The notes beneath the pieces were generated by a model. It ran no database searches and was not told the origin of the DNA. It saw only the letters and a program-made list of their open reading frames with translations. The position numbers were made by a program, and so were the translations under genes. A stretch of 64,000 bases of DNA from Macrostomum hystrix (lineage: Eukaryota > Platyhelminthes > Macrostomidae): positions 15,422,501 through 15,486,500 of the forward strand of contig CATNEN010000003.1 in NCBI GenBank assembly GCA_950097015.1, given 5' to 3'. Positions 34,078-46,900 of the stretch are shown here, piece after piece; position 1 is the first letter of the stretch; each line of letters starts with the position of its first letter.

Positions 34078-34790
34078 AAGTTACTATAATAAAATGTCAC
34101 TCCATCAACAATGTCACTCTACTTAAGTGTCATTCTATCAGAGTCACTCTACTCAAATTTCATTCTATCAGAGTCACTCTACTCAAATTTCATTCTATTA
34201 AAGTCACTCTACTCGAATGTCACTCCACCAACAAAGTCACTCTATGGAGATTTCACTCCATCAACAATGTCACTCTAGGGAGATTTCACTCCATCAACAA
34301 TGTCACTCTAGGGAGATTTCACTCCATCAACAATGTCACTCTAGGGAGATTTCACTCCATTAACAATTTCACTCTACTTAAATGTCTTTCTATTAAAGTC
34401 ACTCTACTAGATTTCATTTTATCGAAGTCACTCTACTCGAATGTCACTCCATCAACAATTTCACTCTACTCAAATGTCTTTCTATCAAAGTCACTCTACT
34501 CAAATGTCATTTTATCAGAGTCACTCTACTCGAATGTCACTCCATCAACAATTTCACTTTACTCAAATGTCTTTCTATCAAAGTCACTCTACTCAAATGT
34601 CATTTTATCAGAGTCACTCTACTCGAATGTCACTCCATCAACAAAGTCACTCTAGGGAGATGTCACTCCATCAACAAAGTCACTCTAGGGAGATGTCACT
34701 CCATCAACAAAGTCACTCTAGGGAGATGTCACAACATCAGCAAAGTCACTCTACTTAACTACTCAGATGTCCCTGCAATAACAATGTCAC
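34078..34790. repeat. Composite minisatellite (GTCACTC-type, ~34-bp units)
   Basis: Alternating short modules AAAGTCACTCTACTCAAATG, TCATTCTATCAG and CACTCCATCAACAATG, with a GGGAGAT variant block in the middle and at the right end. No gene function inferred; the repetitive frames across it are discarded. Confidence 0.9.
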
Positions 34791-36479
34791 TCAAATACTC
34801 AAATATCAATCCAGCAAAGTCAATTCAATTATTAAAAAAAGCAACAGAATCCAGACAAAAGCAATCAGCTGTAGATGTTTTGCTTTTTCTACCAAAAAGG
34901 CCAATCAGGTCATAATTTTATTTAAAAAAAAGACGGAGACAAAAGCAGCAATGCGAGAGACTGCAAAAATGACTTCCTGCTTTGAACTTCTACTTCTGCC
35001 GGGGGTGAGTGAAAAAAGGGGGACTTAAACAGTGGCTTGAGTTTTAGAATAATTAGTAATAAATATATAAATTACTGATATTATGAAATAAATAATTGGG
35101 AGGAGGGGGCAAATTGAACAAAAAAACACGCGAACGAACGAACGAATAAACATTTTTTCAGTGCGCAATCGGTGCGACAATAAATATTATTTTATTTTTT
35201 TTTGTACGAGGGAGACGCGAGAAAAAAACTTTCTGAAAATAAAAGAGAAGAAAAAAATAGAGCCGACGCATTTGACGCACACAAAAAAACCGATGCAAAA
35301 TTTCTAGTCGCCGTCAATGTCGCCTGTTTGTGCGGGCGAAAACACTAGCAAACAATGGCCATTTTGGGGAAATGTTTAACCGGACTGTAAGCGCGACAGC
35401 GGAACCTGATGACGCAAATCAACCTAATCAATAAAGTTTAGGTAGAATAAAATTGTGGCATTTCTTAGTTACTGTCGATGTGATGCGTAGGAGTATTAAA
35501 TAAGGTAAGTGTGGGATTTTAAAGCAACGTACAGCTGTTTTAAGATTTGTAATGCTTTGATAATTTAATGATCTCAAACGGGGGATAATTTTGGGATTTT
35601 AAAGCCTGGGATAATTTTGGGATTTTTAACCTAGGGATAATTTTGTGATTTTTAACCTAGGGATAATTTTGTGATTTTAAAGCTTGGCATAATTTTGGGA
35701 TTTTAAAGCTTGGGATAATTTTGGGATTTTAAAGCTCGGGATAATTTTGGGATTTTAAAGCTTGCGATAATTTTGGGATTTTAAAGCTTGGGATAATTTT
35801 GGGATTTTAAAGCTTGGGATAATTTTGGGATTTTAAAGCTTGGGATAATTTTGGGATTTTAAAGCTTGGGATAATTTTGGGATTTTTAACCTAGGGATAA
35901 TTTTGGGATTTTTAACCTAGGGATAATTTTGGGATTTTAAAGCTTGGGATAATTTTGGGATCTCGAAAGAAAGGACATTTTCAGTTTGCAAATCTTTACT
36001 GAAGGTATTCAAAATTTTGTGAGTTCGATCTCAAGATGCCGCACTTGCATATTCCAGTAGCTAACAGTATTTCTACAATTTGACACATGCGCAGACACAA
36101 AAAAGGTTGCCAAACCCAATCGAAATCTAGCATTAACTCGGTTTGTTTTATTCGAACCGAACCAACATTGAACGAGAGGGAGATTCGGTAAAAAAATAAG
36201 CCAGTCAGTCAAGCAGGCAAACTTCGTGAGCTTTTAGGGGCTTAAATAACTTGCAACCGCTAAGTCAATCGACACAAGCAAACAAAGTAGGAAATAGAGA
36301 ATTCGGATTGCACCGCTATCTTAGCGCAGCCTGTCTAGCGACAACGCACTCATCTGCTTAGTTGGTTTTGGCGCGATAGAAAAAAACTGAGACTTGAGAG
36401 AGAGACACGGGGGTTGAGAGATACGAACCGCTGTTTTTTAAATCGCTTAATCTGTCTAAGTCTGCTCAAATTAGATAGT
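34791..36479. repeat. Non-coding region with a 26-bp minisatellite (35575-35965)
   Basis: Probably includes the 3' UTR of the KHDRBS-like gene. A 26-bp array (GGGATAATTTTGGGATTTTA core, ~15 copies, with AACCTAGGGATAA variants) spans 35575-35965. The rest is unique, AT-rich and without coding signals. Confidence 0.8.
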
Positions 36480-38729
36480 TCAAGCCGTGGCCTGCATATA
36501 GTTGTTGCCGCTGCCGCTGGCACTGCGAGTAACAGCCTGCTGCTGCTGTTGCTGCTGACCGCGCGGAGTCGCGCCCCGATGCCAGTTGCCGTTGCCATTG
36601 CTGGCGCCACCTTTGCTACCGTTCACATCGCTGCTCTGGACTCCTGTTGAACAGAGACTCTTTAATTAGCCGATAACTACCACTACTAGCGCCTCACCTG
36701 GCTCTTTAATTAGGCGATGATAATTAACCCGACTAGTCCCACACCTGGCTCTTTAATTAGCCGATGATAATTACCCCGACTAGTCCCACACCTGGCTCTT
36801 TAATTAGGCGATGATAATTACCCCGACTAGTCCTACACCTGGCTCTTTAATTAGGCGATGATAATTACCCCGACTAGTCCCACACCTGGCTCTTTAATTA
36901 GCCGATGATAATTACCCCGACTAGTCCCACACCTGGCTCTTTAATTAGCCGATGATAATTACCCCGACTAGTCCCACACCTGGCTCTTTAATTAGCCGAT
37001 GATAATTACCCCGACTAGTCCCACACCTGGCTCTTTAATTAGCCGATGATAATTACCCCGACTAGTCCCATACCTGGCTCTTTAATTAGCCGATTGATAA
37101 TTACCCCGACGAGTCCCACAACTGGCTGTTTACTTAGCCGATAAGAACCCCTAGTAGACCCTCACCTGGCTTATTAGTCTATAATTTGCTATTGTCCCTC
37201 ACCTAGGTCGTTAATTAGACAATAATTACCCAGTCTTTATAACCAAGGTATTTAACTATTCGGTCAACTATTCGCTAGTCCTTCGCTTAGTTTATAATAA
37301 ATCGATAATTAGCTCTACTCCTGACCTGATCTTTTAAGTTAGTAAAAAACGTAACCTTGATTTTGGACTGTTAGTTAAATGACCACTAACTTTTCCAGCT
37401 TGGAAAAAGCAAATCGAATTGTGCAATTTTACCTTCGTAGTTTCCGTTGCCGCCGGTGCTAGCCCGCGGACCGCCACGACCGCCCCGGCCACCGCCGTTT
37501 CCGCCGCGCATTTGCTGCTGCTGCTGAGCACCGTAGCCGCTGCCGCCACCGCCGCCCATGGCACCAATCGGTGGATTATTATAACCAGAGGATGGTCCGA
37601 CGCGACCGCTAAGGCGACCAGCGCCGTTGCGACTGCCGCCACCAGGCTGCTGCTGCTGCGGCACCTGCTGCGGCTGCTGCGGCAGAGGCGGCGGACCAGA
37701 AGCGTATGGATGAGGATTGTGCTGATGATGATGCGGCGGCGGTTGCATATGCGGCGGCGGCGGCATGTGATGATGATGCTGCTGATGATGAGGCGGCAAT
37801 TGGTGAGCGGCCGGGCCGTAGCCGCCGTAGTGATGATGCGGAGGCGGCATGTGCGGATGCGGGCCCATCGGGTTGTTATAGAACTGGGCCAGCTCATTGG
37901 GATCTGGCGTCATGGCGTCCTTCACCTGCAGTTGGGGAATTGTTCAACGTAATTCTTTAAATCAATTAAATGACCAAAAAATATCATAGATGAGAATTAC
38001 ATAGCCGCGAAAATCGGTCATAGATGACAAAAAACTGACAGTTAAAATCGGTCATAGATGACATAGAAAAGTATCTTCATTTTTAAAAAGGCGTACCTTG
38101 GCTAACGTGTGTCCAATCCGATAGTAAGCTTCGGCCGGATCAGCCAAGCAATCAATTTGCAGGTGCAAAGTCTGCTTCAAATGCTGATACTTGGCTTCGC
38201 CAGTTTCTAGGCATTCCTGCTCTTTCCGTTCGTTGCGCATGGAACCGGCGCCCAGGATTGACATCTTCACGTTGCATTCCTCTTGCAGCTTTTTCAAACT
38301 GGCGCCACCCTGGCCCAGAAGTTTGCCAACAAAATTCACGCCCGGATACTGGTCCTGGGGTATGAGCACCTTGCTGCGGATCTTGCATCTCCTGTTGCCA
38401 AGCAGATCAACCATATCGGTGACGCCCCAGCGTAGGCGGTGAATCTCTAATTCTAGCAGGCGGCGAGCATTCGGCAAAGCGTCCTCACCGATTTCGGCTA
38501 ATTCGGCCTCTAAAACTGCGATTTCGTCCATGCGAACTCGCTCCCGAGCCGTCAGTTGGCGATCGCCGCCAGCGTTGCCGCCATGATTATTGTATTGCTG
38601 CTTCTGCTGGGGCGAACCCGGCTGCTGCTGCTGCTTATCGTCCTGCTTGTTGCTAGGCGAATGCTGCTGCTCGGAGCTTGACTGCTGCTCTTGATCTTGT
38701 TGATTGGCGGTGTTGTCTTCGTTGGACAT
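36480..38729 (-). CDS. STAR-family RNA-binding protein, Sam68/KHDRBS-like
   Basis: Three exons: 38729-38097, 37925-37433, 36643-36480. They total 1290 bp and 429 aa, phases 0 and 1. A Gln-rich N-terminus (residues 1-57) is followed by a QUA1-type dimerisation segment (LTARERVRMDEIAVLEAELAE) and a long KH domain. The KH domain has IPQDQYPGVNFVGKLLGQGG, the signature of STAR KH domains (YPxFNFVGKLLGPxG), then LQEECNVKMSILGAGSMR. The C-terminal half is low complexity: His/Pro-rich, then Gly/Arg-rich (RGGNGGGRGGRGG), then Gln-rich. These proteins bind U/A-rich RNA and regulate splicing in the nucleus. A QUA2 region is not evident, which fits KHDRBS rather than Quaking or SF1. Intron 2 carries a 47-bp minisatellite. 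Confidence 0.9.
36657..37150. repeat. 47-bp minisatellite in KHDRBS-like intron 2
   Basis: About 10 copies of a 47-bp unit (CACACCTGGCTCTTTAATTA core, then GATGATAATTACCCCGACTA). Flanking diverged copies extend to ~37230. It begins ~14 bp from the acceptor of exon 3. Confidence 0.95.
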
Positions 38730-38944
38730 TGTTTTCGTTGTAAATAGATTTTTTCTGAGCTTATTTGTATCAAGTTTGAAGTTTAGAACTGTGATTAACC
38801 TTAGTTTATAGTAAATTAATTATATGTTGAATTAGTTAAATTAGTTGGGCGCAAATCTGAAAATTTTATTAAATTAATGAATATAATACACATGGGAATA
38901 ATCCCAATATAAGGATATGTAAATAAACTTGACACTACAATAGG

Positions 38945-39765
38945 GATCTGTCAATGAGATGACACTATGGGGATTCGGGAATGAGACGACACTAATATGG
39001 GGATTTGTGAATGAGATGACACTAATATGAGGATTTGGGAATGAGATGACACTAATATGGGGATTCGGGAATGAGACGACACTAATATGGGGATTTGGGA
39101 ATGAGACGACACTAATATGGGGATTTGGGAATGAGATGACACTAATATGGGGATTTGGGAATGAGATGACACTAATATGAGGATTTGGGAATGAGACGAC
39201 ACTAATATGGGGATTTGGGAATGAGACGACACTAATATGGGGATTTGGGAATGAGACGACACTAATATGAGGATTTGGGAATGAGATGACACTAATATGA
39301 GGATTTGGGAATGAGACGACACTAATATGGGGATTTGGGAATGAGACGACACTAATATGGGGATTTGGGAATGAGACGACACTAATATGAGGATTTGGGA
39401 ATGAGACGACACTAATATGGGGATTTGGGAAGGAGACGACAATAATATGGGGATTTGGGAATGGGACGACACTAATATGGGGATTTGGGAATGAGACGAC
39501 ACTAATATGGGGATTTGTGAATGAGATGACACTAATATGAGGATTTGGGAATGAGATGACACTAATATGGGGATTCGGGAATGAGACGACACTAATATGG
39601 GGATTTGGGAATGAGACAACACTAATATGAGGATTTGGGAATGAGACGACACTAATATGGGGATTTGGGAAGGAGACGACAATAATATGGGGATTTGGGA
39701 ATGGGACGACACTAATATGGGGATTTGGGAATGAGATGACACTAATATAGGGATCTGTGGGGATA
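38945..39765. repeat. 30-bp minisatellite upstream of the KHDRBS-like gene
   Basis: About 27 copies of a 30-bp unit (ACTAATATGGGGATTTGGGA then ATGAGACGAC). It starts ~215 bp upstream of the start codon. A larger block with GGAGACGACAATAATATGG occurs at ~39430 and ~39670, so a higher-order duplication of ~240 bp is present. Confidence 0.96.
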
Positions 39766-40967
39766 ACTATAATGGTAATAGGATAAATAATAAGGGGATA
39801 ACTAATGTCGGAGATCTGAAAAGGTTAATGACACAAATATCAGGATCTAAAAAATGGTATTTTTCGAAGCCAAGAAGAAAGATTAAATACAGAAGAAAAA
39901 AAATAAACGAAGACAGGCAACATTCAAAAAGCTGTCAACAAAGCACACAATGGTAACTATCTGTTACAACTTTTGACACCTCGTTTACGTTGGCGAACAA
40001 AAAAGGAAAGCCACCAAAGCTGATTAATCAGATTATCCGAACATTATTGGTATTTCAGTTTTTTTAAACTATCGTCACTACTCATCGGGACGATGTAGAC
40101 GGCAAAAGTTAGTCGCACACGGTGCATATAGGAACGCTGGGGCAATGTAAATACATAAAGAAAAATTCAACAATATATTCAGAAGCAAAGGAAGGAAAGA
40201 AGAGACAAACCGGTGGCTAAGCAGAAAAGCAGGGGGAAAAAAGACAAGAAAAATAGCATTATTAATTAGGGATTTAAGACGGCGCAGATACGTCAGATAA
40301 AACGCGTATTACGTTACTATAAGTAAGTGCGCATATAATGCGCGTGTGTCCATTGCATTTCTAAGGAAATCTTTTTATTGTCAAAAAAATAAATACAAGT
40401 ATATATAAGGCGCCTAATAAAGCTTTTATTAACATGGGCGTAGATTGTGTCTTCTGTCTGCTAAGAAAAAGCGTAAGTCTCTTAATTTACTAGCGCAATG
40501 CTTAGATCACAATTGAACGCCCATGTTTATAACGTTTAAGAAAGCACATCAGCCTACTATAAGTAGAGATAAAAGGAAGTAGTGCAGTGCTAATTTCCTT
40601 AATTTTTATATACTTGTAGTGAGAAAATGTTAAGCGATTGTTTCACTGCAACGCAAACCAAATATCGCACTTCTTAAAAAACCGCTCCCTGTCTGCATGT
40701 CGCAAATTTGCTTAAAAATTATAATATAAATAGTAAGCCGGACAGACAGACAGGGATAGATATTTCTAGCCATCGTGTAACAGGAATAAAAATCTATTTG
40801 TGTAAGGGCAACAAATGAAAACTAACAAGACATGATAGAAAGGAAATTATAAGTGGACCTTGGTCAATTAAGAATAACAGAATTAAAAAGCACTTATAAT
40901 TTTCTTTCTAATATTTGATTTTGTAAGTTTGTAAGTTAGCACAATCCAAGGCAAGGGGTGCCATAAT
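39766..40967. other. Spacer between AARS 3' end and KHDRBS-like 5' end
   Basis: AT-rich unique sequence without recognisable genes. It should contain the AARS 3' UTR, but I could not fix its end. Confidence 0.5.
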
Positions 40968-43900
40968 TTAACCCAGCTTAGCCTTGGCGAATTCCACCGC
41001 CAGTTTCTGCGCCTCGGCTAGGCCGTCCAGCTTGGCGCCAGCGGTCTGGGCGGCGTTCTCCCGGCCGCCACCGCGACCATCGATAGCTGGCGACACGTGA
41101 TTGATCCATTCGTTGGCTTTCAGGCCGCGATCGATGGCCGATTTAGGGGCCTGGGCTAGGCAGACAACCTGGATGGATGGTGCATTAGCACTAAGTTTAC
41201 ATTAACTCTACTGAGCTCACTCTACCCAGTCCATTACTCAATTCTTGCTTCAGACTACTCCATATCTAAGTACTCGTATAATCAACCGATATCTCACTCT
41301 ACTGAATCCATATCTTAGTCTACTCAATCCATATGTCAGTATACTCAACCCATATCTCAGTCTACTGAATCCATATCTTAGTCTACTCAATCCATATGTC
41401 AGTCTACTCAATCCATATCTTAGTCTACTCGATCAATATCTCACTCTACTGAAGCCATATGTCAGTCTACTCAATCCATATCTTAGTCTACTCGATCAAT
41501 ATGTCAGTCTACTGAAGCCATATGTCAGTCTACTGAATCCATATCTTAGTCTACTCGATCAATATCTTAGTCTACTGAAGCCATATGTCAGTCTACTCAA
41601 TCCATATGTCAGTCTACTGAATCCATATCTTAGTCTACTCAATCCATATCTTAGTCTACTCGATCAATATCTCACTCTACTGAAGCCATATGTCAGTCTA
41701 CTCAATCCATATCTTAGTCTACTCGATCAATATGTCAGTCTACTGAAGCCATATGTCAGTCTACTCAATCCATATGTCAGTCTACTGAATCCATATCTTA
41801 GTCTACTCAATCCATATCTTAGTCTACTCGATCAATATCTCACTCTACTGAAGCCATATGTCAGTCTACTCAATCCATATCTTAGTCTACTCGATCAATA
41901 TGTCAGTCTACTGAAGCCATATGTCAGTCTACTCAATCCATATGTCAGTCTACTGAATCCATATCTTAGTCTACTCGATCAATATCTCACTCTACTGAAG
42001 CCATATGTCAGTCTACTCAATCCATATCTTAGTCTACTCGATCAATATGTCAGTCTACTGAAGCCATATGTCAGTCTACTCAATCCATATGTCAGTCTAC
42101 TGAATCCATATCTTAGTCTACTCGATCAATATCTCACTCTACTGAAGCCATATGTCAGTCTACTGAAGCCATATGTCAGTCTACTGAATCCATATCTTAG
42201 TCTACTCGATCAATATCTCACTCTACTGAAGCCATATGTCAGTCTACTCAATCCATATGTCAGTCTACTGAATCCATATCTTAGTCTACTCGATCCATAT
42301 CTCACTCTACTGAATCCATATGTCAGTCTACTCAATCCATATGTCAGTCTACTGAATCCATATGTCAGTCTACTCAATCCATATCTTAGTCTACTCGATC
42401 AATATCTCACTCTACTGAAGCCATATGTCAGTCTACTGAATCCATATGTCAGTCTACTCAATCCATATGTTAGTCTACTGAATCCATATGTCAGTCTACT
42501 GAATCCATATGTCAGTCTACTGAATCCATATGTCAGTCTACTGAATCCATATGTCAGTCTATTGAATCCATATGTCAGTCTACTGAATCCATATGTCAGT
42601 CTACTGAATCCATATGTCAGTCTACTGAATCCATATGTCAGTCTACTGAATCCATATGTCAGTCTACTGAATCCATATGTCAGTCTACTGAATCCATATC
42701 TCAGCCTACCAAGTACATATCTTAGCCTACCAAGTACATATCTCAGCCTACCAAGTACATATCTCAGTCTACCAAGTACATATCTCAGTCTACTCAATCC
42801 GTATCTCAAATCCCTGCAATCCTAATCCTAATCTAATCTCACATTTGATTGGCACTGAAAGAATCCTAAACTAACCTTTCCAGCAGCGGCGTCAACACTG
42901 AGGCACAGAAAAGCGGTATCCGGGCAATCCTTAGACAGCTGTTTCAAAGCAGTATTAACAGCCTTAGCGCCGCCCTCAGAAGCGAACGCGTGCACCAAAT
43001 AAGCAGGCGCAGCGGCGCCCTCGGCAGTGGCATTGGCGCTAAGCTGTTTAGCTTCCTCCATCATTTGGCCAGCTAGGGCGGCCTTCCTGCTGCGATCCAG
43101 ATCGTCTAGACGACGCTTGGCTTCAGCTAGACGACGCCGCATAGCTTCGCGACGCACCGATGGCGTAGTAGACTGGGCAACTAAGGTTGACAGATCGACA
43201 ACACGGCGAGCCAGACTGCGCGACTCGGTCACGTCCGTGCAAGCGGCGGCCAGAGCTTCCAGGTTGGATACGTCAGCTTCCAGTAAGTCGGCGGAATGAC
43301 GCGATCTGGATGTATTAAGGGTGAATAATTGATAAATTCACGCGCATAAACTAATAATTACTGCTGATTCACAGGTACCTGTCAATCTAAGATTAATGTC
43401 TATCTTGGAGTACCTGGAGTCAATCTAGGATTAATGTCTATCTTGGAGTACCTGGAGTCAATCTAGGATTAATGTCTATCTTGGAGTACCTGTCAATCTA
43501 AGATTAATGTCTATCTTTGAGTACCTGTCAATCTAAGATTAATGTCTATCTTTGAGTACCTGTCAATCTAAGATTAATGTCTATCTTGGAGTACCTGGAG
43601 TCAATCTAGGATTAATATCTATCTTGGAGTACCTGGAGTCAATCTAGGATTAATATCTATCTTGGAGTACCTGGAGTCAATCTAGGATTAATATCTATCT
43701 TGGAGTACCTGAAGTCAATCTAAGATTAATGTCTATCTTGGAGTACCTGTCAATCTAAGATTAATATCTATCTTGGAGTACCTGGAGTCAATCTAAGATT
43801 AATATCTATCTTGGAGTACCTGGAGTCAATCTAGGATTAATATCTATCTTGGAGTACCTGAAGTCAATCTAAGATTAATATCTATCTTGGAGTACCTGTC

Positions 43901-46900
43901 AATCTAAGATTAATATCTATCTTGGAGTACCTGGAGTCAATCTAGGATTAATATCTATCTTGGAGTACCTGTCAATCTAAGATTAATGTCTATCTTGGAG
44001 TACCTGTCAATCTAAGATTAATATCTATCTTGGAGTACCTGGAGTCAATCTAGGATTAATATCTATCTTGGAGTACCTGAAGTCAATCTAAGATTAATGT
44101 CTATCTTGGAGTACCTGTCAATCTAAGATTAATATCTATCTTGGAGTACCTGGAGTCAATCTAAGATTAATATCTATCTTGGAGTACCTGGAGTCAATCT
44201 AGGATTAATATCTATCTTGGAGTACCTGAAGTCAATCTAAGATTAATATCTATCTTGGAGTACCTGGAGTCAATCTAGGATTAATATCTATCTTGGAGTA
44301 CCTGGAGTCAATCTAGGATTAATATCTATCTTGGAGTACCTGGAGTCAATCTAGGATTAATATCTATCTTGGAGTACCTGAAGTCAATCTAAGATTAATG
44401 TCTATCTTGGAGTACCTGTCAAGCTAGGATTTTTGCCAATCCTGGAGCACCTGTCAATCTATGCTAGAGAAACTATCAGTCCAGGGTGTCTTAGTCTCTA
44501 ACCAGTTCGCAGACTCACCGAGAAGCCTCAGTGCCAGTCACGGCCACAATACGCCGAATACCCTTGGCGATGGCCTCCTCGGAAATGATAGCCATCTGGC
44601 CAATGTGCCCGGCATTAAGGAGGTGTGTGCCTCCGCAGAACTCAACAGAAGTGCCGGTTCCGGCCGGTCCGCTGGGATCGGCTAGAAGCTTGTCGACTTC
44701 TACGCCGACACTCACTACTCGAACTGGATCCGGGTAGACTTCGCCGAACACCGCGCGCAAACCCTTTAAAAAGTTAACAGATGAGTTTTTGGATACTCGT
44801 AAAAACTATATAATTGATTGCACCAGCACAAATCAGGTCTGACCTGCAGACGACAGCACAAGCACAAATTTTTTCCATGGTTCACAATTTGGGAATCGAA
44901 CCATGGACCTTCAAGTCGTGAGTTAGTCGCTCTAACCCTTTGATTGCATAAAAATCTAAATACTAGGTTGACTGGGCTATGGCTAATATTATCAGAAGCC
45001 ATTTTATTTTGTTTTAGTCTCAAATTTCAGGAATAGAGGTCAGAAGTTCGACTCTTAGCCAATAGAAATGACAACTTGTGTCATTTTGAGCACGATATTT
45101 AATCCCCCGTTACTTATAGTTCACCCAGGCGGCTGCGAAATGGGTTCCGGTATTACGAGTAGATTCGATAGATATTCAACTGAAAAAGCTGTACGCAGCC
45201 TTCAGTGAATCTCAGTGTATGAGTCTTGATTTTTTCCACTCACCTGAACAGATTTAGCATCAGCCAGCGGTGCCATGGCGGCATAGACAGGCTGCTTCTT
45301 GCTAACAACCTGGTTAACAATCTCTTCAACCTGGCCAATCTGCTCCTGAGTCATAGCCGCTTTGCAGGCGAAATCGAATCTTAAACGATCCGGAGCAACT
45401 AGCGAGCCTTTTTGATCGGCATCCACGCCTAGGACTTGACGCAGGCCATAGTTGAGTATGTGAGTACCCGTGTGATTCTGCATTACAGGCTTCCTCCGTT
45501 GCATGTCCACGGACAGGATTAGTTCATCGCCGACTTTAAATTCGCCCTCAGTGGTGCCAACGTGAATAACGTAGCCGCCGCGAATCTTATTTAAAATTAT
45601 AGAGTGAATTCGCTTAAAATACTACTTGCATTTGCATCAGTAGCAACAGTAGAATTTACTTGAACTTTTCTAGACCGAATTTTACTGTCATATTGTCACA
45701 TCATGGTCACTATATAAGTGATCTATTAGGCTAGTGAAAATGTTACGATGTATCGATCTGTTTAATACCTGGCAGTTTTTAACCATAAACTCGGCCGCAT
45801 CATCGCCAGAGGAGCCTTCCAAACCAGATTTTGTCATAACACCCTCGTCGTAGATTTGTCCGCCCTGTTCAGCGTAGAAGCTGGTTCTGTCGAGCACGAA
45901 GCCGCACTCAACGCCGGACGGTACGGAGTCAACAAAAGCCTGACGATAACGAATGGCTTTGATACTGGCCGTAATCGGGTTGGAATAAGCGTAGTTGCCG
46001 TTATCGTCGGCAACGTAGGTTAGCTTTGGCGAGTCGTCAGTTTGAGCAATGGACAGGGTGTCTTTGAGTTCGGCCAATGCGTGCACATCCAAGTCAACGG
46101 AGACAGCAACACCGCCGCCGGCGGCCTGGGAGGCTAATAGAGACGCTTCTTTGGCGGCTTCGAATCCGGCATCGTCAATGGCTAGGCCGCGCTCCTCAGC
46201 CATCAGCTTGGTGAGGTCGGTGGGAAAGCCGTAGGTGTCGTACAGGCGCCAGACAACATCACCCGGCAGGGGTTTGCCGGCTGGCACTTTGGCCAGGGTG
46301 CGCTCGAGAACTCGCTGGCCACGGCGAAGAGTTTTGAGAAACTGGGCCTCCTCTTCGGCGATGATGTCGCGCACTGTGGCCGGATCGCGGGTCAACTCGG
46401 GGAATGCTGGGCCGAGGGTCTGGCACACCACGTCAACCTGAGCCACGGTGTTGAAAGCAGCGGAAGATGCATACAAATTATAACAGAACTAATAGACTAA
46501 AACATTGTCATGACGTTACAATTCTCCCAAATCACATGATGCTACAAGTATCCCAAATCACATGATGCTACAATTCTCCCAAATCACATGATGCTACAAT
46601 TATCCCAAATCACATGATGCTACAAGTATCCTAAATCACATGATCCTACAAGTATCCCAAATCTACATGATGCTACACCCGGTTGAAAAACTGAGCGGGC
46701 CTCAGCGGGCTTTTGAGCGGGCCATTAGCGGGCCGAAGCGAATCGGCCCGTATTACAGGCCTTTTACAACAAATTGGCCCGCTGAAACCCGGCCCGCTCA
46801 GAAGCCCGCTGATTAGCCCGCTAATGGCCCGCTCGAAACCGACCCGCAGATCGGCCCGCTGATTAGCCCGCTGGTTGGCCCGCTCACTGGCCCGTTCTAA

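Noticed and set aside
41245-42825. 526-residue Leu/Tyr/Pro-rich frame
   Set aside because: Translation of the 21-bp array in AARS intron 6, opposite strand to the gene.
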